Source: Phlebotomus papatasi (Eukaryota; Arthropoda; Insecta; Diptera; Psychodidae). Taken from it: DNA of 64,000 bases. The notes under the pieces were generated by a model. It searched no databases, was not told the DNA's origin, and was given only the letters and a program-made list of their open reading frames with translations. Positions within the stretch are counted from its first letter, which is position 1; each line of letters begins with the position of its first letter. Made by a program: the position numbers and the translations under genes. Shown piece after piece: positions 33,005 through 45,270 of this stretch. Location of the stretch: NCBI RefSeq assembly GCF_024763615.1, contig NC_077224.1, forward strand, positions 16,957,078-17,021,077, read 5' to 3'.

Positions 33005-36000
33005 TTGTGTGTAGAGAAACGAGAAAATATCATCTACGTGAAATTTACCCAGAGAATTGCTTCAAAATACTTTCCACATAGACCTCTTCCATATTTAATA
33101 ACAAATTGAGAAAATGTATCTAAAAGAAACTCCTTCGCCGTTGTAAGCTTTCCTTGCTACCTATATTATATAAGATTTTTAATTTGATACATCGCTGGAG
33201 AAGCTCTAAAGCTCTCCACACAAAAAAAAACAAACATCGAGTTAAACAGGCGTTTGGAAGAGAAAAGATAGAACTTTTATGATATCATGATATGCAACAT
33301 AATATAAAATAGCTTCTTGTATCTTGTATACTTTTTTTTTATTTATGTTACTCCATCAGACTCTCTCAATACTTCTAACTCAACACAATGCTTCACTTCA
33401 TAATTCTCAATATTACCCTCTCATTCTCCCCTCTCAGTCTCTCTCCCTCTATCTATTACTAATAAACACATTGTTAGGAGTCACTATAATAAAACCGACA
33501 GCTGTTTTTTTCCTCTTCACGATATTTTTCAATTCAACACACACACATACACAGAGAGAAAAGCATCATACAATCTCAATTATGCTTTTCCAACCCCTCT
33601 TGCACTCTTCATCAATCCATTTTCACAATTTAGTTCTTTATTTTGCCTCATCCACTACTACACAGTCAGAGAAATGTTCAACGATAAACATTTTATGCAT
33701 TTTTGTACGATTTTTCTTTTACATCTTGTTGGATTGTGATTTTTTTTTGCAAACATATACTATTTGCTTTGTTGAGTAAGCTCCGCCCATAGTATTTTAA
33801 GGACACGCCCTCCTCAAAGGTTGTCAATCTTGTCATTCTTGTCATCTGTCGTAGTTTGAAGTTTTGAACATTCAGTACATTGAAGTATTGAACATTCAGT
33901 AATACTGAACGAGATTTGACAACAAAAAATAAAAATTGTTTACAAAATAAATAAGCCACGCCCCTTACGAGTATCCAGTTAATAGCAATAGTACATTGAG
34001 ATAAAGAAAAAATAGTGAAAATAATTATATTCTATAGTTAGCATGATTAAGAAGTTGTTAAGAAGGATAGTTCTGTTCTGATTCCATAAAAGCCGTTATT
34101 TTTTTTACGTGGTAGAGGACTATTAGTTCTATAAGACTTAGGTAATATTTGTTTGCTCAACTAGGATCTGCCTATTACAATTTTAGGTAACATTGTATTC
34201 AAAAGCCATAGTAAACGCTGTTTGAAGCTTTGTAAATGAAATAATAATTCACCAAGAACATCCTGTACTATGAAAGGCTCTAGCTAGCAAATAATAAGCC
34301 ACGCCTCCTTCAAGATATTAGTTGAAAACGGTTACCAGAGCTGGAAGTAACGTGTTCAAGAAAAAAATGAGGACCTAAACGAGAACCCAAATCCGTCCCG
34401 TGTGCATCCCATCCATTTAGACAAGTCTTTAATTAAGTACTTAGTGAAAAGACTTTTCATGTCTTAAATACAAACCACTTAATTAAGGATTTTAGGAAAT
34501 GCCTTAATTAAGTATTTAGCATTAAGGCTGAGTCGTGCCATATCACTTTCTTTACTCGCTAAAACACTGATATTTATCAATCCTTTACTATAAAAAAATT
34601 AAATGAAAATAGTACTTTATTTAAAATTTTTTAGCGTTCTAAAACGAATATTTGATGATGTCTTATACCTAAAAGTGACGTAAGTGACCACTTACATAAG
34701 TAAGCAATGTTTAGTTAACCATATAAACTCAAAAGAGGCGTGGCCTAAAAATTTCTTATGCTTGCCTATTTCGAATAAGACATATTGCTTCCCTGATTTT
34801 ATTTCATGTCAATTGATATCAAAATCTAACAGAAAATTGTACTAAAATAATCACTGCTTTCATGTAGAATTCATCAGAGAAAATAATTTAATTTTCTAGC
34901 TGTATATATTGCATTACATACACATTTTTAGTCTTCTGAACCAAGTGTGATTTCTCACTGTGTTAGATTACTCAGAAATGTCAGTAAATATGTGATTTCA
35001 TTTAATAACAACAAAAATACATTAAGTACACTTTGAGACTTTCAATTTGATTTCAAATACGCCGAAGTGAAAAAGAATGGTGCACAAGAAAATATTGCTC
35101 AATTTGAGACTTCGCGCAAAAACAAATGAAATACAATCAATTTTCGTGAAAGAAAGAAAAGCTTACAACACATCCACTTCCCTCACACCGAGAAAGAAAG
35201 CTCCCACATATTGCTCTTTTTTTAGCGAATACGTCAAAGAAAGTATGTCTCTTGAGAGTCAATTGATAAAATGATCTCTTCCATCATTTTGAAAGCACAC
35301 AAAAATTGTTTACCATCTCGAAAGAACATTTAATCACACGTACTAGAACAATTTTACCTTTGATCTTGCAATCCCGCCTCCCCTGCACAGAGTGTTACGA
35401 AGCGCAAATTTTCATGAATTTGTAATTTATTCACAATCACATATCGCACAATCTAAAGAAGAATATATGTATATAAGCAACAAAACGATAAACTTTGAAA
35501 TATTGCACAAACTTTTCCTTCACCCTCTCACACAAGATTTTGTTTCTATGTAACACAATGGAAATATTTCCATCAATATTGTCTAATTCACGTGGTACAA
35601 ATATTTAAATAGAAATTCTGTGTAAACAAAACTTTCCGTAGTCAATATATGATATCGGAATTTGCATGGATGCTAATACTGTGACTGAGTCAAGAGAATA
35701 ATCTCCTTTACAGAGAAAGCTTAATTAATCGTCTTGAATTGGCTGAAACAACTTGTATCGGTTATGTAACTTAATAGAGCTTAGTTTACACGCCTGCAAA
35801 GTATCATTTTGGGAAACAAGGAAACAAGTGTTACCATGAACGTTCTTTTTGCAAGATTTTATTTAAAAAAAAATAGACAATTTCTAGACGCTAACTACCA
35901 ATGCTAAGACGGAGGAGGACATTAAAGAAACTACTATTCATTGAAATTAAATTGTTTCAAAATATTATCTGAAAAGCGTCATTAGCACAATATTCTTACT

Positions 36001-36010
36001 TTTAGAACGG
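33005..36010. other. Largely featureless gene-free stretch
   Basis: A 151-codon frame at 33324-33779 is hydrophobic and low in complexity and is not supported as a gene. Words of the form AAGCCACGCC(C/T)CCTT recur at about 33952 and 34299, with the inverse GGCGTGGC at 34736, hinting at fragments of a small element. 34425-34515 has three (C)TTAATTAAG blocks within AAGACTT inverted words. Confidence 0.45.
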
Positions 36011-36012
36011 TA

Positions 36013-36227
36013 GGGTAAAGTGATACAAGTTGGACATAGTGTTACAAGTTGGACAATTCGCCGGTACAAGTCTGACATGGCTTTTTTCTTGATAAATACA
36101 GTACAAAATTTGTTTTTAAGCACAAGGAACCAAATTATAAAACTAAAGTATTAAAAATATACAAATAAAAATGAAGTACCAAATTTATCAAGAAAAAAAG
36201 CCCTGTCTAACTTGTACTAGTTTACCT
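36013..36227. mobile_element. 215-bp MITE, GGGTAAAGTG..ACAAGTTGGACA ends
   Basis: The left end is GGGTAAAGTGATACAAGTTG. The complement of the right end is AGGTAAACTAGTACAAGTTA. Both are followed after a gap by GGCTTTTTT..CTTGATAAAT, and both ends are flanked by TA (36011-36012, 36228-36229). ACAAGTTGGACA occurs twice beneath the left end. Confidence 0.87.
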
Positions 36228-36229
36228 TA

Positions 36230-36889
36230 AGGAAAAGGGGCATTATTTCGGACATCTTGTATTATCGCACACATCGAGTAGAACATCGAACACCGCAACT
36301 AAATTAATTTAAAATTTGGAAATATCCGCTCTATTCTTATAAGGGTCAAAGTCAAATATTTAATGTTCATTTGTATAACTTATTCTCTGTTTAGTTAAAG
36401 GTCAATGACCCTCAATATATAATGAAAAAATGTAATTTTCGGATTTTACAAGTTCATCACTAATTGGTTATTCAGATCCAGAATAAAATTTACCATGTGC
36501 ATTACGTTTTTTGTGTAAAAACAACATGAAAATTTAGTAGTTCACTTGGTTAAAATATGTTTCTAATATCGTACACTTGTTTTGTTTTTAAAATTTTACA
36601 ATTTTGTAATTTTCACATTTTTTTAAAGTTATTATAATGCCAAAGAAGCACAAAATCATTCTCTTTTACTAACGATTTTTTCCATAAAAAGCCTTGAAAG
36701 TTTTCCAAAAAGGCAAGGAACTTCGAGAAACTTGGTGTCCCATATTGCAGACAAATCTATGTAATTTAGAGAAAACCAATATATGATAAACCACTTTTTA
36801 ACATTCCAAAGAACACTCCTCATTTAGTAAAAAAGGAATCAAACTGATGATAAATATGCAACATGTCCGAAATTTGACACACTTTCCTC
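36230..36889 (+). mobile_element. 660-bp pogo-like element, TTTCGGACAT ends
   Basis: The left end AGGAAAAGGGGCATTATTTC, leading to GGACATC, pairs with the complement of the right end (GAGGAAAGTGTGTCAAATTT, then CGGACATG). It shares the TA at 36228-36229 with the preceding MITE. The right TA appears mutated. It carries the degenerate HTH frame at 36637. Confidence 0.65.
36637..36786 (+). pseudogene. Degenerate pogo-type HTH frame with two stops
   Basis: In one frame the sequence reads MPKKHKIILFY, a stop, four residues, a second stop, then KALKVFQKGKELRETW. Tyr-11 to Leu to Gly spacing (9 and 15 residues) is identical to that in the HTH frames at 13109 and 53314, and the Met-Pro-Lys start is shared. 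It is inactivated by the two in-frame stops. Recognition rests on spacing and position inside a TA element rather than on long identity. Confidence 0.5.
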
Positions 36890-37590
36890 GTGAAATTGAA
36901 CGAAGAATTCCAATTCAATAATTAGGTAATATGTACAAGATTTTAAATCAAATAAATTATATGCACTTTCCGACTAAACATATGTACAATGTATCTGAAC
37001 ATCAAACGTTAATGCATTTAGAGCCTTTTGAATTAGCAATACACAAGTTTAAAATAAATAAATAAATAAATTGCATCTTTGGTGAACAATTTCAATTTCT
37101 TTGAGAATTGCAAATTACATAAGGAAGATTAATATTTGCAACATTTCTACGGTGAATATTTATTGTTCCTTACAATCTTCTTATTAAGACAATAAATTAA
37201 TTGACCTCTTTTAAGTGGCCGTATTTTGAATAAGCATTTTAAATGCAAATTTTACAAATTATAACAAATTTTCTTGGGATATAATATTTACATTGAGACG
37301 AATTTTACATTTTACTACCAATTCTTTTTTAATTACTTTAACTTCTCAAATGACACAAAGTCAAATTCAGAAGAGGTAAAACCATCTCGCCTGAAATATA
37401 TGGCTTATATAAAAATTTTCTTTTAATGACGATAGATTAATTTGAATAACAAATAATTTCTATACGTATCAAATTAACTCCTTTCATGTTCTTCATTTAT
37501 TTTACGGAAAATTGAATGAAGGAGTGTGGGGCAGTTTTAGATATGGACGTTTTACGAACGTATAGGTTTATGGTAATAAAAAATTATGTA
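36890..37590. other. Gene-free spacer
   Basis: AT-rich; AAAT run near 37052-37071. Nothing else seen. Confidence 0.5.
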
Positions 37591-37769
37591 GGGAAAGGCT
37601 TTTAGGCTTCGAACACACTTTGGCTTCGCACATTTTATAATTTTCCCATGATCCTTTGATGAATATGACTTATCTATGGTAGTATATTTTTATTGCCAGT
37701 CTGAAGAATATGGGAAAAATATGAAAATGTGCGAAACCAGAGTATGTGCGATGTCTAAAAGCCTTCCCC
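37591..37769. mobile_element. 179-bp MITE, GGGAAAGGCTTTTAG ends
   Basis: The left end GGGAAAGGCTTTTAGGCTTC and the complement of the right end (GGGGAAGGCTTTTAGACATC) are TA-flanked. Inner TTCGCACATTTT and its complement pair as well. It is related to 46691-46878 and to the long form at 11372-12837. Confidence 0.9.
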
Positions 37770-37872
37770 TACAAGGTAAATATGCTGTATATATTTTGAA
37801 TAGGTCTAATACTTAAGAGAAACCAGCGGAACTTAATTAGCATAAATTTAGTTCATAAATGTTTGGCAAATA

Positions 37873-38078
37873 GGTGAAAGTGCGGTACCTTCGGACGACT
37901 GAAGCATCGGACAACTCAATTTTTTTTCTATGTTCCTAATGAGTTTCACACATGGATTTTTCAGAAAATTTTCGGCATTGGACTGCGGATATTAAAAAAT
38001 AATATTATAATGGGTTAAATTGTTTAAAAAAATAGTTGTTCGAAGCTAGAGTCGTCCGAAGGTAGCGCGCTTTCCTCT
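37873..38078. mobile_element. 206-bp MITE, TACCTTCGGACGACT ends
   Basis: The left end GTGAAAGTGCGGTACCTTCG and the complement of the right end (AGAGGAAAGCGCGCTACCTT, then CGGACGACT) are TA-flanked. No coding capacity. Confidence 0.85.
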
Positions 38079-38080
38079 TA

Positions 38081-39679
38081 ATTTAAAAAAAAAAAAAAAC
38101 TTTAGTAGCCTGAAACTATCCTACCATCTCCCATAATAAATATTTTATTTAAAAATCAATTAAATTATGTAAAATAATTATATAATATTTTGCTCACAGT
38201 TTTAATACAAAAAAAAATAACAGGCAGTGACAAAAATTTATATTTTTCCAATTTCCTATTGAATCAAAATCCAATCTCAATATTCATTGAATTATTATTT
38301 GTATGCTGTGCTTTTTTTTTCTAAAAATACGCACATATTACATATAGTATCGACAAATTGCCAATTATTTTCCTCTTCAGTTTATTTTACGTGTGAAAAG
38401 CACTTCCCTAAAAATACATTTTGCTTTACCATTTGAGAGAGAGAGAAAATGGAAGAGATATATACAATAAACTATAAGCACTTTGGTGAGAGTTTTGTTG
38501 GAAAATATATTAAGCGTTATATATACGTTCAATCCGTTCAATATCGTATGACATTCTGTATTCTAAATGACTAAAAATCACGTCATTTCTCAGAATATTC
38601 GCTTTTTTTTAGTTAGTTGCACACGTGAAACAACTATTGTTGGATTTTTTTTAAACTCTGTTTTTTAACAATATAAATCATATTTTAATTGACTCTCCAT
38701 GTCTACTTCATGCCTGCCAATTTTTCCTTCTCCTGTCATTTGCCATCTCAGAACACACAGAAAATGCATAACATTTTTCCCATGAAATTCACGAATCATT
38801 GAATTTTTGCAGAAAATGTCATACAATGTATTACAAAAGTTTATTCATGTGTGCAATGAATTGAGGAAGAGACATTAAAGAGTATATAAGAGCATAATTT
38901 GTAATTTATCTAGGACACGAATTTTAATAAAGGTGAAAGAGAGGAAAATCATCAAAAATGAAATATTGATTGAATTTAAGAAGAAAAAATCCTTCAACAG
39001 TGCATTAAAATATTAAATATTCGCGGAACCCTTGTGATTATCTGACATTTTGATGAAGAAACCCGCGGATCAACAGTTAATTACGATGATCTTTTTTTTC
39101 CTGTTTCTCTCCTTCACATTATCAATCTGACTATAAAATATTGGTAAAATCTTTTATACATCTTTATTTTCAGCTTTTTTTGTCAAATTTTTCTAAATAT
39201 AATCCAGCACATGCTTCATTTTCAACACCAAATTGACCAGAAATATGTTCAGAAAAGTTTGTGTATATGATGCAGATGGAGAAAAACATTTAATCCCAAC
39301 TAAAAGTATGCAAATAGGATGAAAATAAACGTATATGAAGTATCCATAGAGTACGATGAAAATACAAGAACCATAAGAATCACAATGGTGATAAAGAGCA
39401 GTGAGCTGAGATAATTCAGCATACAGCATTGAGTACATAAATTCCACCAAGTGGAAGAGAGGAAAGTTAATAAATTCTCACACCACACAAACATCAAAAC
39501 ACTTTCTCATTCATTCCCATCCCCTTTCTCATACCACTGCATTTTCTCATATTATTGCTCTTCCTGAAGACTCTTCCTGGGGATCAGTGGAAAATGGCGA
39601 AAAATCCCATTGAAATTGAGGATTTCAGCCAAAAAATGGAATTTATAAGCAAACCGTAGAATAAAATTGAATCCTATAA
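38081..39679. other. Gene-free stretch
   Basis: AT-rich. No repeat family or gene recognised. Confidence 0.5.
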
Positions 39680-40220
39680 ATATGGTTGTCGACTGTCTAT
39701 GGGAATGTCGTCCGATTTGTCCACTATAATTATCTCGAAGTCGTCGATTTGTCGATCAATTGTCAGATTTGTCATAAAGCTGTGACATAACGTCCTGGTT
39801 AGGCCCTGGTTCAGACAGAAACGCCTAAATAAATCAGGCTGTACACTGGCTGTCTATTAGAATGTCGTCCGATTTATCAACAATAATTCCTTTTGATTGT
39901 CGGACGACATTTTTGAAGGAAAAAAAAACTTTGAATTGTGAACAGGGATTTTTCGATCGATTGTCGTAAAAAAGTGTTACATTACACCAGAATATACCCT
40001 TGTTTCTAGAATGTCGTTAGATTTCTCAGAAAGATGCGACATTACACCATACAACGTCCTGGTTCAAAACGATACAAGTAAATGTGTAAGAGAGTCGATC
40101 GACTTTCTTTAAGAATGTCGCCGGATTAGTCGTTAGCTAATAGCCACACAAATGTAAGCACTCCTTCTATTTGTTAATCAACAAGCAACGATATGCAAAA
40201 CGGTTTTATTGGGTAATGCT
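39680..40220. repeat. Degenerate repeats of GAATGTCGTCCGATTTGTC
   Basis: The word (A)GAATGTCG(T/C)C(C)GATT(T)(G)TC recurs at about 39703, 39869, 40007 and 40113, with inverse GTCGGACGACATT near 39899. CATAACGTCCTGGTT(A/C) recurs near 39787 and 40046. Spacing is about 100-170 bp. The element boundaries are unclear. Confidence 0.55.
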
Positions 40221-40359
40221 CAACGCACAATAACTTTTGTTTAGTAAACATGTTTTTTGACATTTCAATGAGAGTGAGTGAGATCTAGATCTAGTCATCT
40301 CGCTCATTCTCATGGGAAATTTTGAAAACATGTTTACAAAGAAAAGTTATTGTGCGCTG
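40221..40359. mobile_element. Foldback MITE, CGCACAATAACTTTTG ends, copy 1
   Basis: Left CAACGCACAATAACTTTTGT then AAACATGTTTT, right complement CAGCGCACAATAACTTTTCT. A central palindrome AGATCTAGATCT is present. Similarity may extend a few bases further out (TTATG-type). A second copy is at 41205-41362. Confidence 0.8.
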
Positions 40360-40426
40360 GTCATAACGCTTATAGAACAATACTTTTGGACTGTGGAACG
40401 ACATTCTTTAAAGTAGGCTTTGAATT

Positions 40427-40735
40427 TTGGATAACGAAATGCCAACCGATTTCATGCAAGAATACGACACGATTGCCAAAAAAAAGTCGAAAAAGAACGT
40501 AGTGGAAGTTATAGATCTTCATAATGACCATCATGGTCCGAAGAATTGTCGTCACCACAAACTCTACTGTTGGGGATATGACTTCTGCGACCTTCTGAGA
40601 CACTGGGCTGGGGCCAGCAGCACTAAGCAGGGGCCAATTTTACACTTAAGCTTGAATTCGTCAGGCATTCGTAAGGAATGCCTTAACGACTTCCTAAGAC
40701 ACATCTACCAGTGCGGCCATTGGCCCATAATGTGA
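40427..40735 (+). CDS. Unrecognised 102-aa ORF
   Basis: I do not recognise it. It is GC-richer than its surroundings. A Lys-rich patch near the start (AKKKSKKN) is followed by a His/Cys-rich segment (HNDHHGPKNCRHHKLYCWGYDFC, residues about 31-53, quoted only in part: CRHHKLYCWGYDFC) and a Cys/Trp-containing end. Composition is protein-like rather than AT-noise. It could be an exon or decayed copy of a gene captured between the two foldbacks, or a transposon frame. No start context or splice signal was used to choose the Met. Confidence 0.3.
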   Translation: MDNEMPTDFMQEYDTIAKKKSKKNVVEVIDLHNDHHGPKNCRHHKLYCWGYDFCDLLRHWAGASSTKQGPILHLSLNSSGIRKECLNDFLRHIYQCGHWPIM

Positions 40736-40745
40736 GCGATTTTAA

Positions 40746-41009
40746 CGTGCGTGGCTTTGCCGCCTCGAAGCCAGCAACGATAAAGTTCCCTGTTCGAGAT
40801 ACCGCGACGGTGGCCGTGGCAGCCTCCCAAGTTTTCAGAAAGTGGTGGCCATCAAAGAGAACTATTGCTTCAATCGTGTTCGTTTTTGCCAGCCCGTAAG
40901 GATTTACATTGTACCGAACGCGTTTGTTGAACGGTGTTCAAACAGGGAACTTTCGTTGCTGGGAAAGGTTGTTACTGATCGGAACCAATGTCCGAACCAA
41001 TATGAGTAG
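40746..41009 (+). pseudogene. Unrecognised 87-codon open frame without a start, downstream of the preceding ORF
   Basis: A stop-to-stop frame reads RAWLCRLEASNDKVPCSRYR and later YCFNRVRFCQPVRIYIVPNA, in a different frame from the ORF just before it. Together they look like one protein-coding stretch broken by a frameshift and stop, or two exons. A competing frame covers 40711-40899. No family recognised. Confidence 0.25.
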
Positions 41010-41204
41010 CTCGCATGAATTTTATCCATCAATGTACATAAATACTCTATTTGACTGCTTTTTCCTTCTATTTTCTAAGAGTTTCGCGTTACAACGGCAC
41101 GAAAAATCAGCGATACGTCTAGCTAAAAGTATCGTCTACATGAGTTCTTCGATAAGGTTTAATTACGGGTGCTTTAAAATTCGACCTGGATTTGAAGTAG
41201 TTGG

Positions 41205-41362
41205 TTATGATGTCCAGAGCACAATAACTTTTGTTTTGTAAATATTTTCTTGACTTTTATGTGGGAGCGAAAGAGATCTGAATCTAGTCAGGTCACTCAC
41301 TCTAATAAGCAGTTCCGAAAACATGTTTATAAAACAAAAGTTATTTTGCGTTAGACATAATG
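41205..41362. mobile_element. Foldback MITE, CGCACAATAACTTTTG family, copy 2
   Basis: Left TTATGATGTCCAGAGCACAA then TAACTTTTGTTTTGTAAA, right complement ATTATGTCTAACGCAAAATA. Same architecture as copy 1, including a central AGATCT. Confidence 0.75.
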
Positions 41363-43739
41363 GTCATATTTTAAAAATAAATGTCCGATGTTTGTTGAGA
41401 TCTTTCGCTTAAGCCTAAAATTATTAAAACGGATCAGAAAACACCGGATATATGACCTGAGTTCAAAGTAAGTGTTCTTAAGTGTTTACGACATCAGCTC
41501 CAACATACTAACATTTCTATCTAATCTGATGAGATTGAGTTTTTGACAGTTACTCAAAACGGTTGACAGATATGTCAAATCCAGCTTTGTGATCCAATAT
41601 TTAATTTGAAATATCTGAATTTGTAATTACGATGTTTAATTGTTACCACGGGCGACTTTACCCGTGCTAGTCGTAAGCTTTTCTTTAATTCCAGCACTTA
41701 AGGATGGTCTTCACCGATCGGGCACGGTAGATAAAATCGGTGAAGAGCGTCCCTAAATACGTCAATCAAAGAAAATCTTAAGAATATCAGAATTGCGGTG
41801 GGGACGGGGTACAAAGTCAACTGCATCTGCAGTAATGAAGCTCTCGACTAGAGCGCCGACTAGTCAGTCGAAATGTCATCCATTACTTGCATACCTTACA
41901 AATGCATTACAAACTAGTGTAGACTATGCCTTACAATTTTTCAGGCATGACAAAGACAGTTGACCACTGGGTTATTTCGTTTATTTAATTTTTATTTTTG
42001 TTATTTGAAAATATTTAGCAGAATTCCCCGATATTAGGTCATCACCTTTACAATTTATATTGATACTAACGTCATACTAGCGATAATCCTACCCAATTTA
42101 ATTTTTATATTTTACTAATGACTTTTTTGTCAAATAAATTAGAGAAATTTAAATTAGTTGAATAGTTTTAACAATAATTGTAATATAATTTACCCCATAA
42201 TACACTTTTAAGTAAAATTTCCAAAAGCAACATTTACCTCCATAAACTCTGAGGTTAAGAGAAAAGGAACAAACTCTGAAAATTTTCCTCAGCTTTAATA
42301 AGGTAGAAGTTTGGATGAGAGAACGGGGTTGAAATTTCTATATATTCGCCAATGTTGAGAGAATGACATTGTTATCACATTGTGAATGCTTTTTTGTTGA
42401 TGGTGGTTTTGATTGGGGAAAGAGGAAAATGGTGAAGTGGTTTCTGTCTTGAATATCTTAAAACAACAATTTCATCCCCAAAATTGAGGCATACATATAT
42501 AAATGTATGTACAAGAATCTCTTGTTGAAGTTGCTTTTGCAAACCTCTCCCCAAAGATCCAAAGAGAAAGCTTCTTTCCTCCAGCATCAACTCTCTCTCC
42601 CTCTCACTATTATATATTTTCTGGATGACTGAGGGGGTACTTAATATATTTCTCTACTGACGATGATTAAGTTTTGTAACTTTGGCTACACGAAGATGAT
42701 TCAAAGTAATTAATGGTTTATGGAGAAGACAAGGTAGTTTAGCACTGTCGTGTTTCTATTCCAAAGGACAGAATCAGATGATGGCTGTAGCTAAAGGGAA
42801 TTTTGAGGAAATATCGCAAATTTTATACATACCTGCCTACACCTCGCCCCTTCATCCCCCTTTACCCAAATCTCTTTGTTCCATAGAACTAAACATTTAA
42901 TGTATTTTTGGAAGAAGTGGTAAACGATTTGGTTTTAAGGTTTATGTTGGAAAATTCCACCCATATGCCAGCCAAATCATTCTCACTTCGGGAAAAATAC
43001 TGAGTACGGAATTCAATTCTGAAAATTGTATTCGAACAATTGCAATACAATTGAATTGCCCGTCTCATCGTTATAATTTAAAATGCTAATAAAAAATTGA
43101 AAAAAAACTATGAATTGAACAATTATTACATATTCGATTTTATATTGTTCAGTATCACTTTTATAAAATAAAATATTAATAATTAACTTTTAATTAATGT
43201 TTATTGTTGTTTGGCGCTTTTTATTTAACATTTAATCAGTTTTTTTTCAGTATCAGTTATTATAGTATCCGTTTTTTTTTCAGAACTCAAAAAGAGCGAT
43301 ATAATCTATGATATTTTAATTATTTTCACATTTAGACTTTCTATCATTCCGTTCGAAGCCAAATTGAAATTAAAAAATTATTACTCTGGAACAAGTTTTA
43401 GATGAGTTTAGTTTCATGAAGTCAAAATTCACATTCAAATCAAAATTGAATTGAATTGAAATTTTACTAATCCAAAAAACGTACCCAAAGATATAAGCAA
43501 GGAAAAAAAAGAATCGATGACAAGAAATAAAAACATCTATCGGTCGCTCAATTTGGTCAATCAAAAGAAACCAAGTTTCATCTGCAAAAAAAAAACAGCA
43601 CTAAAAATTCGATTTTGAGCATTTAAAAAAAAATAGATTTTGGTCAGTACAAAACTAAATTTTGCATCAATATAAAACTTCTAAATTAGTGAAATTAAAA
43701 TCTAATGCTTGTCCAAAGAAAAATAAATAAAATTTTGTG
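41363..43739. other. Gene-free stretch
   Basis: No gene or repeat family recognised. 41850-41880 has short CGACTAG inverted words. AT-rich and CT-rich tracts elsewhere. Confidence 0.5.
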
Positions 43740-43853
43740 TGGTCTAGTTGCTGGTTCAACTGATCAAAACATGTTTTCATTGACTAAAATCGATTTGTGA
43801 ACTGATCAAAATTATCTCTATTTACTGACCACAAATGATATGTTTATAACGCT

Positions 43854-44092
43854 GGCACACCTTTTAGATCAGGAAAATTTTATGAAATCGACATTCACAT
43901 CCTTGTCCTCAAATTGTTTGCTTAAGCCTATTCTACTCCTTCGTACTCTTCTTCTTCTATTGAACATCACATTAAATTAAATTTAGTTCAGCCCAATTTT
44001 GAGACCAAAAGAGTGGGATAGACTTTTGCAAATCTTATGAAGAAGAAACAGAAATGAATTTATAAAATTTTCCTGATCCAAAAGGTGTGCCG
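43854..44092. mobile_element. Palindromic MITE, GGCACACCTTTTAGATCAGG family, copy 1
   Basis: Left GGCACACCTTTTAGATCAGG then AAAATTTTATGAAATC. Right complement GGCACACCTTTTGGATCAGG. The inner halves also pair (CTTCTTCTTCT / AAGAAGAAAC, CCTATTCTACTC / GAGTGGGATAG), so almost the whole 239 bp is a hairpin. Confidence 0.88.
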
Positions 44093-44810
44093 AACTCATT
44101 ACTGATCAAATTTAATTTTGTTTAATTGAGCAAAATTTATTCATCGGCTGAATGAAATAATTTTTGTCTTACTAAGCAAAGTTAATTTGCTTTCTGATCG
44201 AATTTGATTTTTTTATACTAACCAAAATCAATTTTGACTTAAAAATAATTGACTTTGTTTTACTTATTTTTCTACTGATCTAAATTAATTTCTTCTACTG
44301 AACAAAATTCATTTGCTTTTTGACCAAATTTATTTTTTTTACTGCCTGAAATTTATTTTTCTTAATGAGCAATACCAAATTTGAGAGGACTTAATTTAAT
44401 AATTTATTGATTTTCCTAGTGATCAAAATTAATTTATTTTACTAAACAAAAATCATTTGATTACTGATCAAATTTATTTCGTTCTACTGCCAGAAGTTTA
44501 TTAATTTATTTTTTTGACTGGAAAAAAATAGCCAATTCTGACTTAAGCATAATGTACCTTTTTTAAATTAATTTTTTATCGAATCAAAACAATTTTGACT
44601 CGATAATAATTTAATTTTTCACAGATTTTCAGTGTGATAAAGATCTGTTTATTTTTCTGACCGAATCACATTTGCTTTTTGACAACATTTTTTCTAAATC
44701 AATTTCGACTTGATCATTATTTCTTTATTTTTTACAATTTTTCTGTCAAAAAATTCATTTACTGACCAAAATTCATTTGCTTACAGGCTAGCACTTATTT
44801 TTATATGACT

Positions 44811-45057
44811 CAGACATATCTTTTAGATTAGGAATACTTCATGAAATCAAAATTCGCATTCCTTTTATCCTCAAACGTTTTGTATTATATGTCTATCCCA
44901 TTCTTTGGCACTCTAAATTCATTTGAACTAAATTGAATTTACTATGACGTTCAAAAAAGAAGAACGCACAATAGGATAAACATATGAAAAACTCTTGGGA
45001 AAGAAATACAAGTGAATTTCGATTTTATTAAATTTTCCTGTCGGCAGAGGTGTGCCG
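44811..45057. mobile_element. Palindromic MITE, same family, copy 2
   Basis: Left CAGACATATCTTTTAGATTA (diverged end), right complement GGCACACCTCTGCCGACAGG. Inner CTATCCCATTCTTTGGCACT is shared with the other copies. Confidence 0.8.
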
Positions 45058-45270
45058 GAACGGCAGGAGCTATTAGTAATCCAAATCGAATTTTTCAGTA
45101 ATCAAAATTAATATTTTGTTATCGACCAAAATTTCTTTATTCCCTAAACTCGATTTTGCACAAAGTTAATCGAATTTTTACTGACCAAATTTCCTTTTCT
45201 ACTAAATAAATTGGTTACCTTTACTGACCAAAATCGATTTCAATTCAATTTATTCAATCTTTATGGAATT

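Larger units (their letters stand above)
43740..45250. repeat. Degenerate array of ACTGA(C/T)CAAAATTnATTT words with MITEs inserted
   Basis: Dozens of variants of TTTACTGACCAAAATTCATT occur, spaced about 30-45 bp apart, mainly 43740-43850, 44100-44810 and 45060-45250. The blocks are separated by palindromic MITEs. Strongly diverged, so old. Confidence 0.65.

Noticed and set aside
33324..33779. 151-codon open frame, plus strand
   Set aside because: Hydrophobic, Ser/Leu/Phe/His-rich low-complexity translation of CT- and T-rich DNA. No domain, start context or second exon.
37052..37071. AAAT repeats and other short AT runs as possible matrix-attachment or origin sites
   Set aside because: Such runs are scattered throughout this AT-rich window and carry no specific signal.
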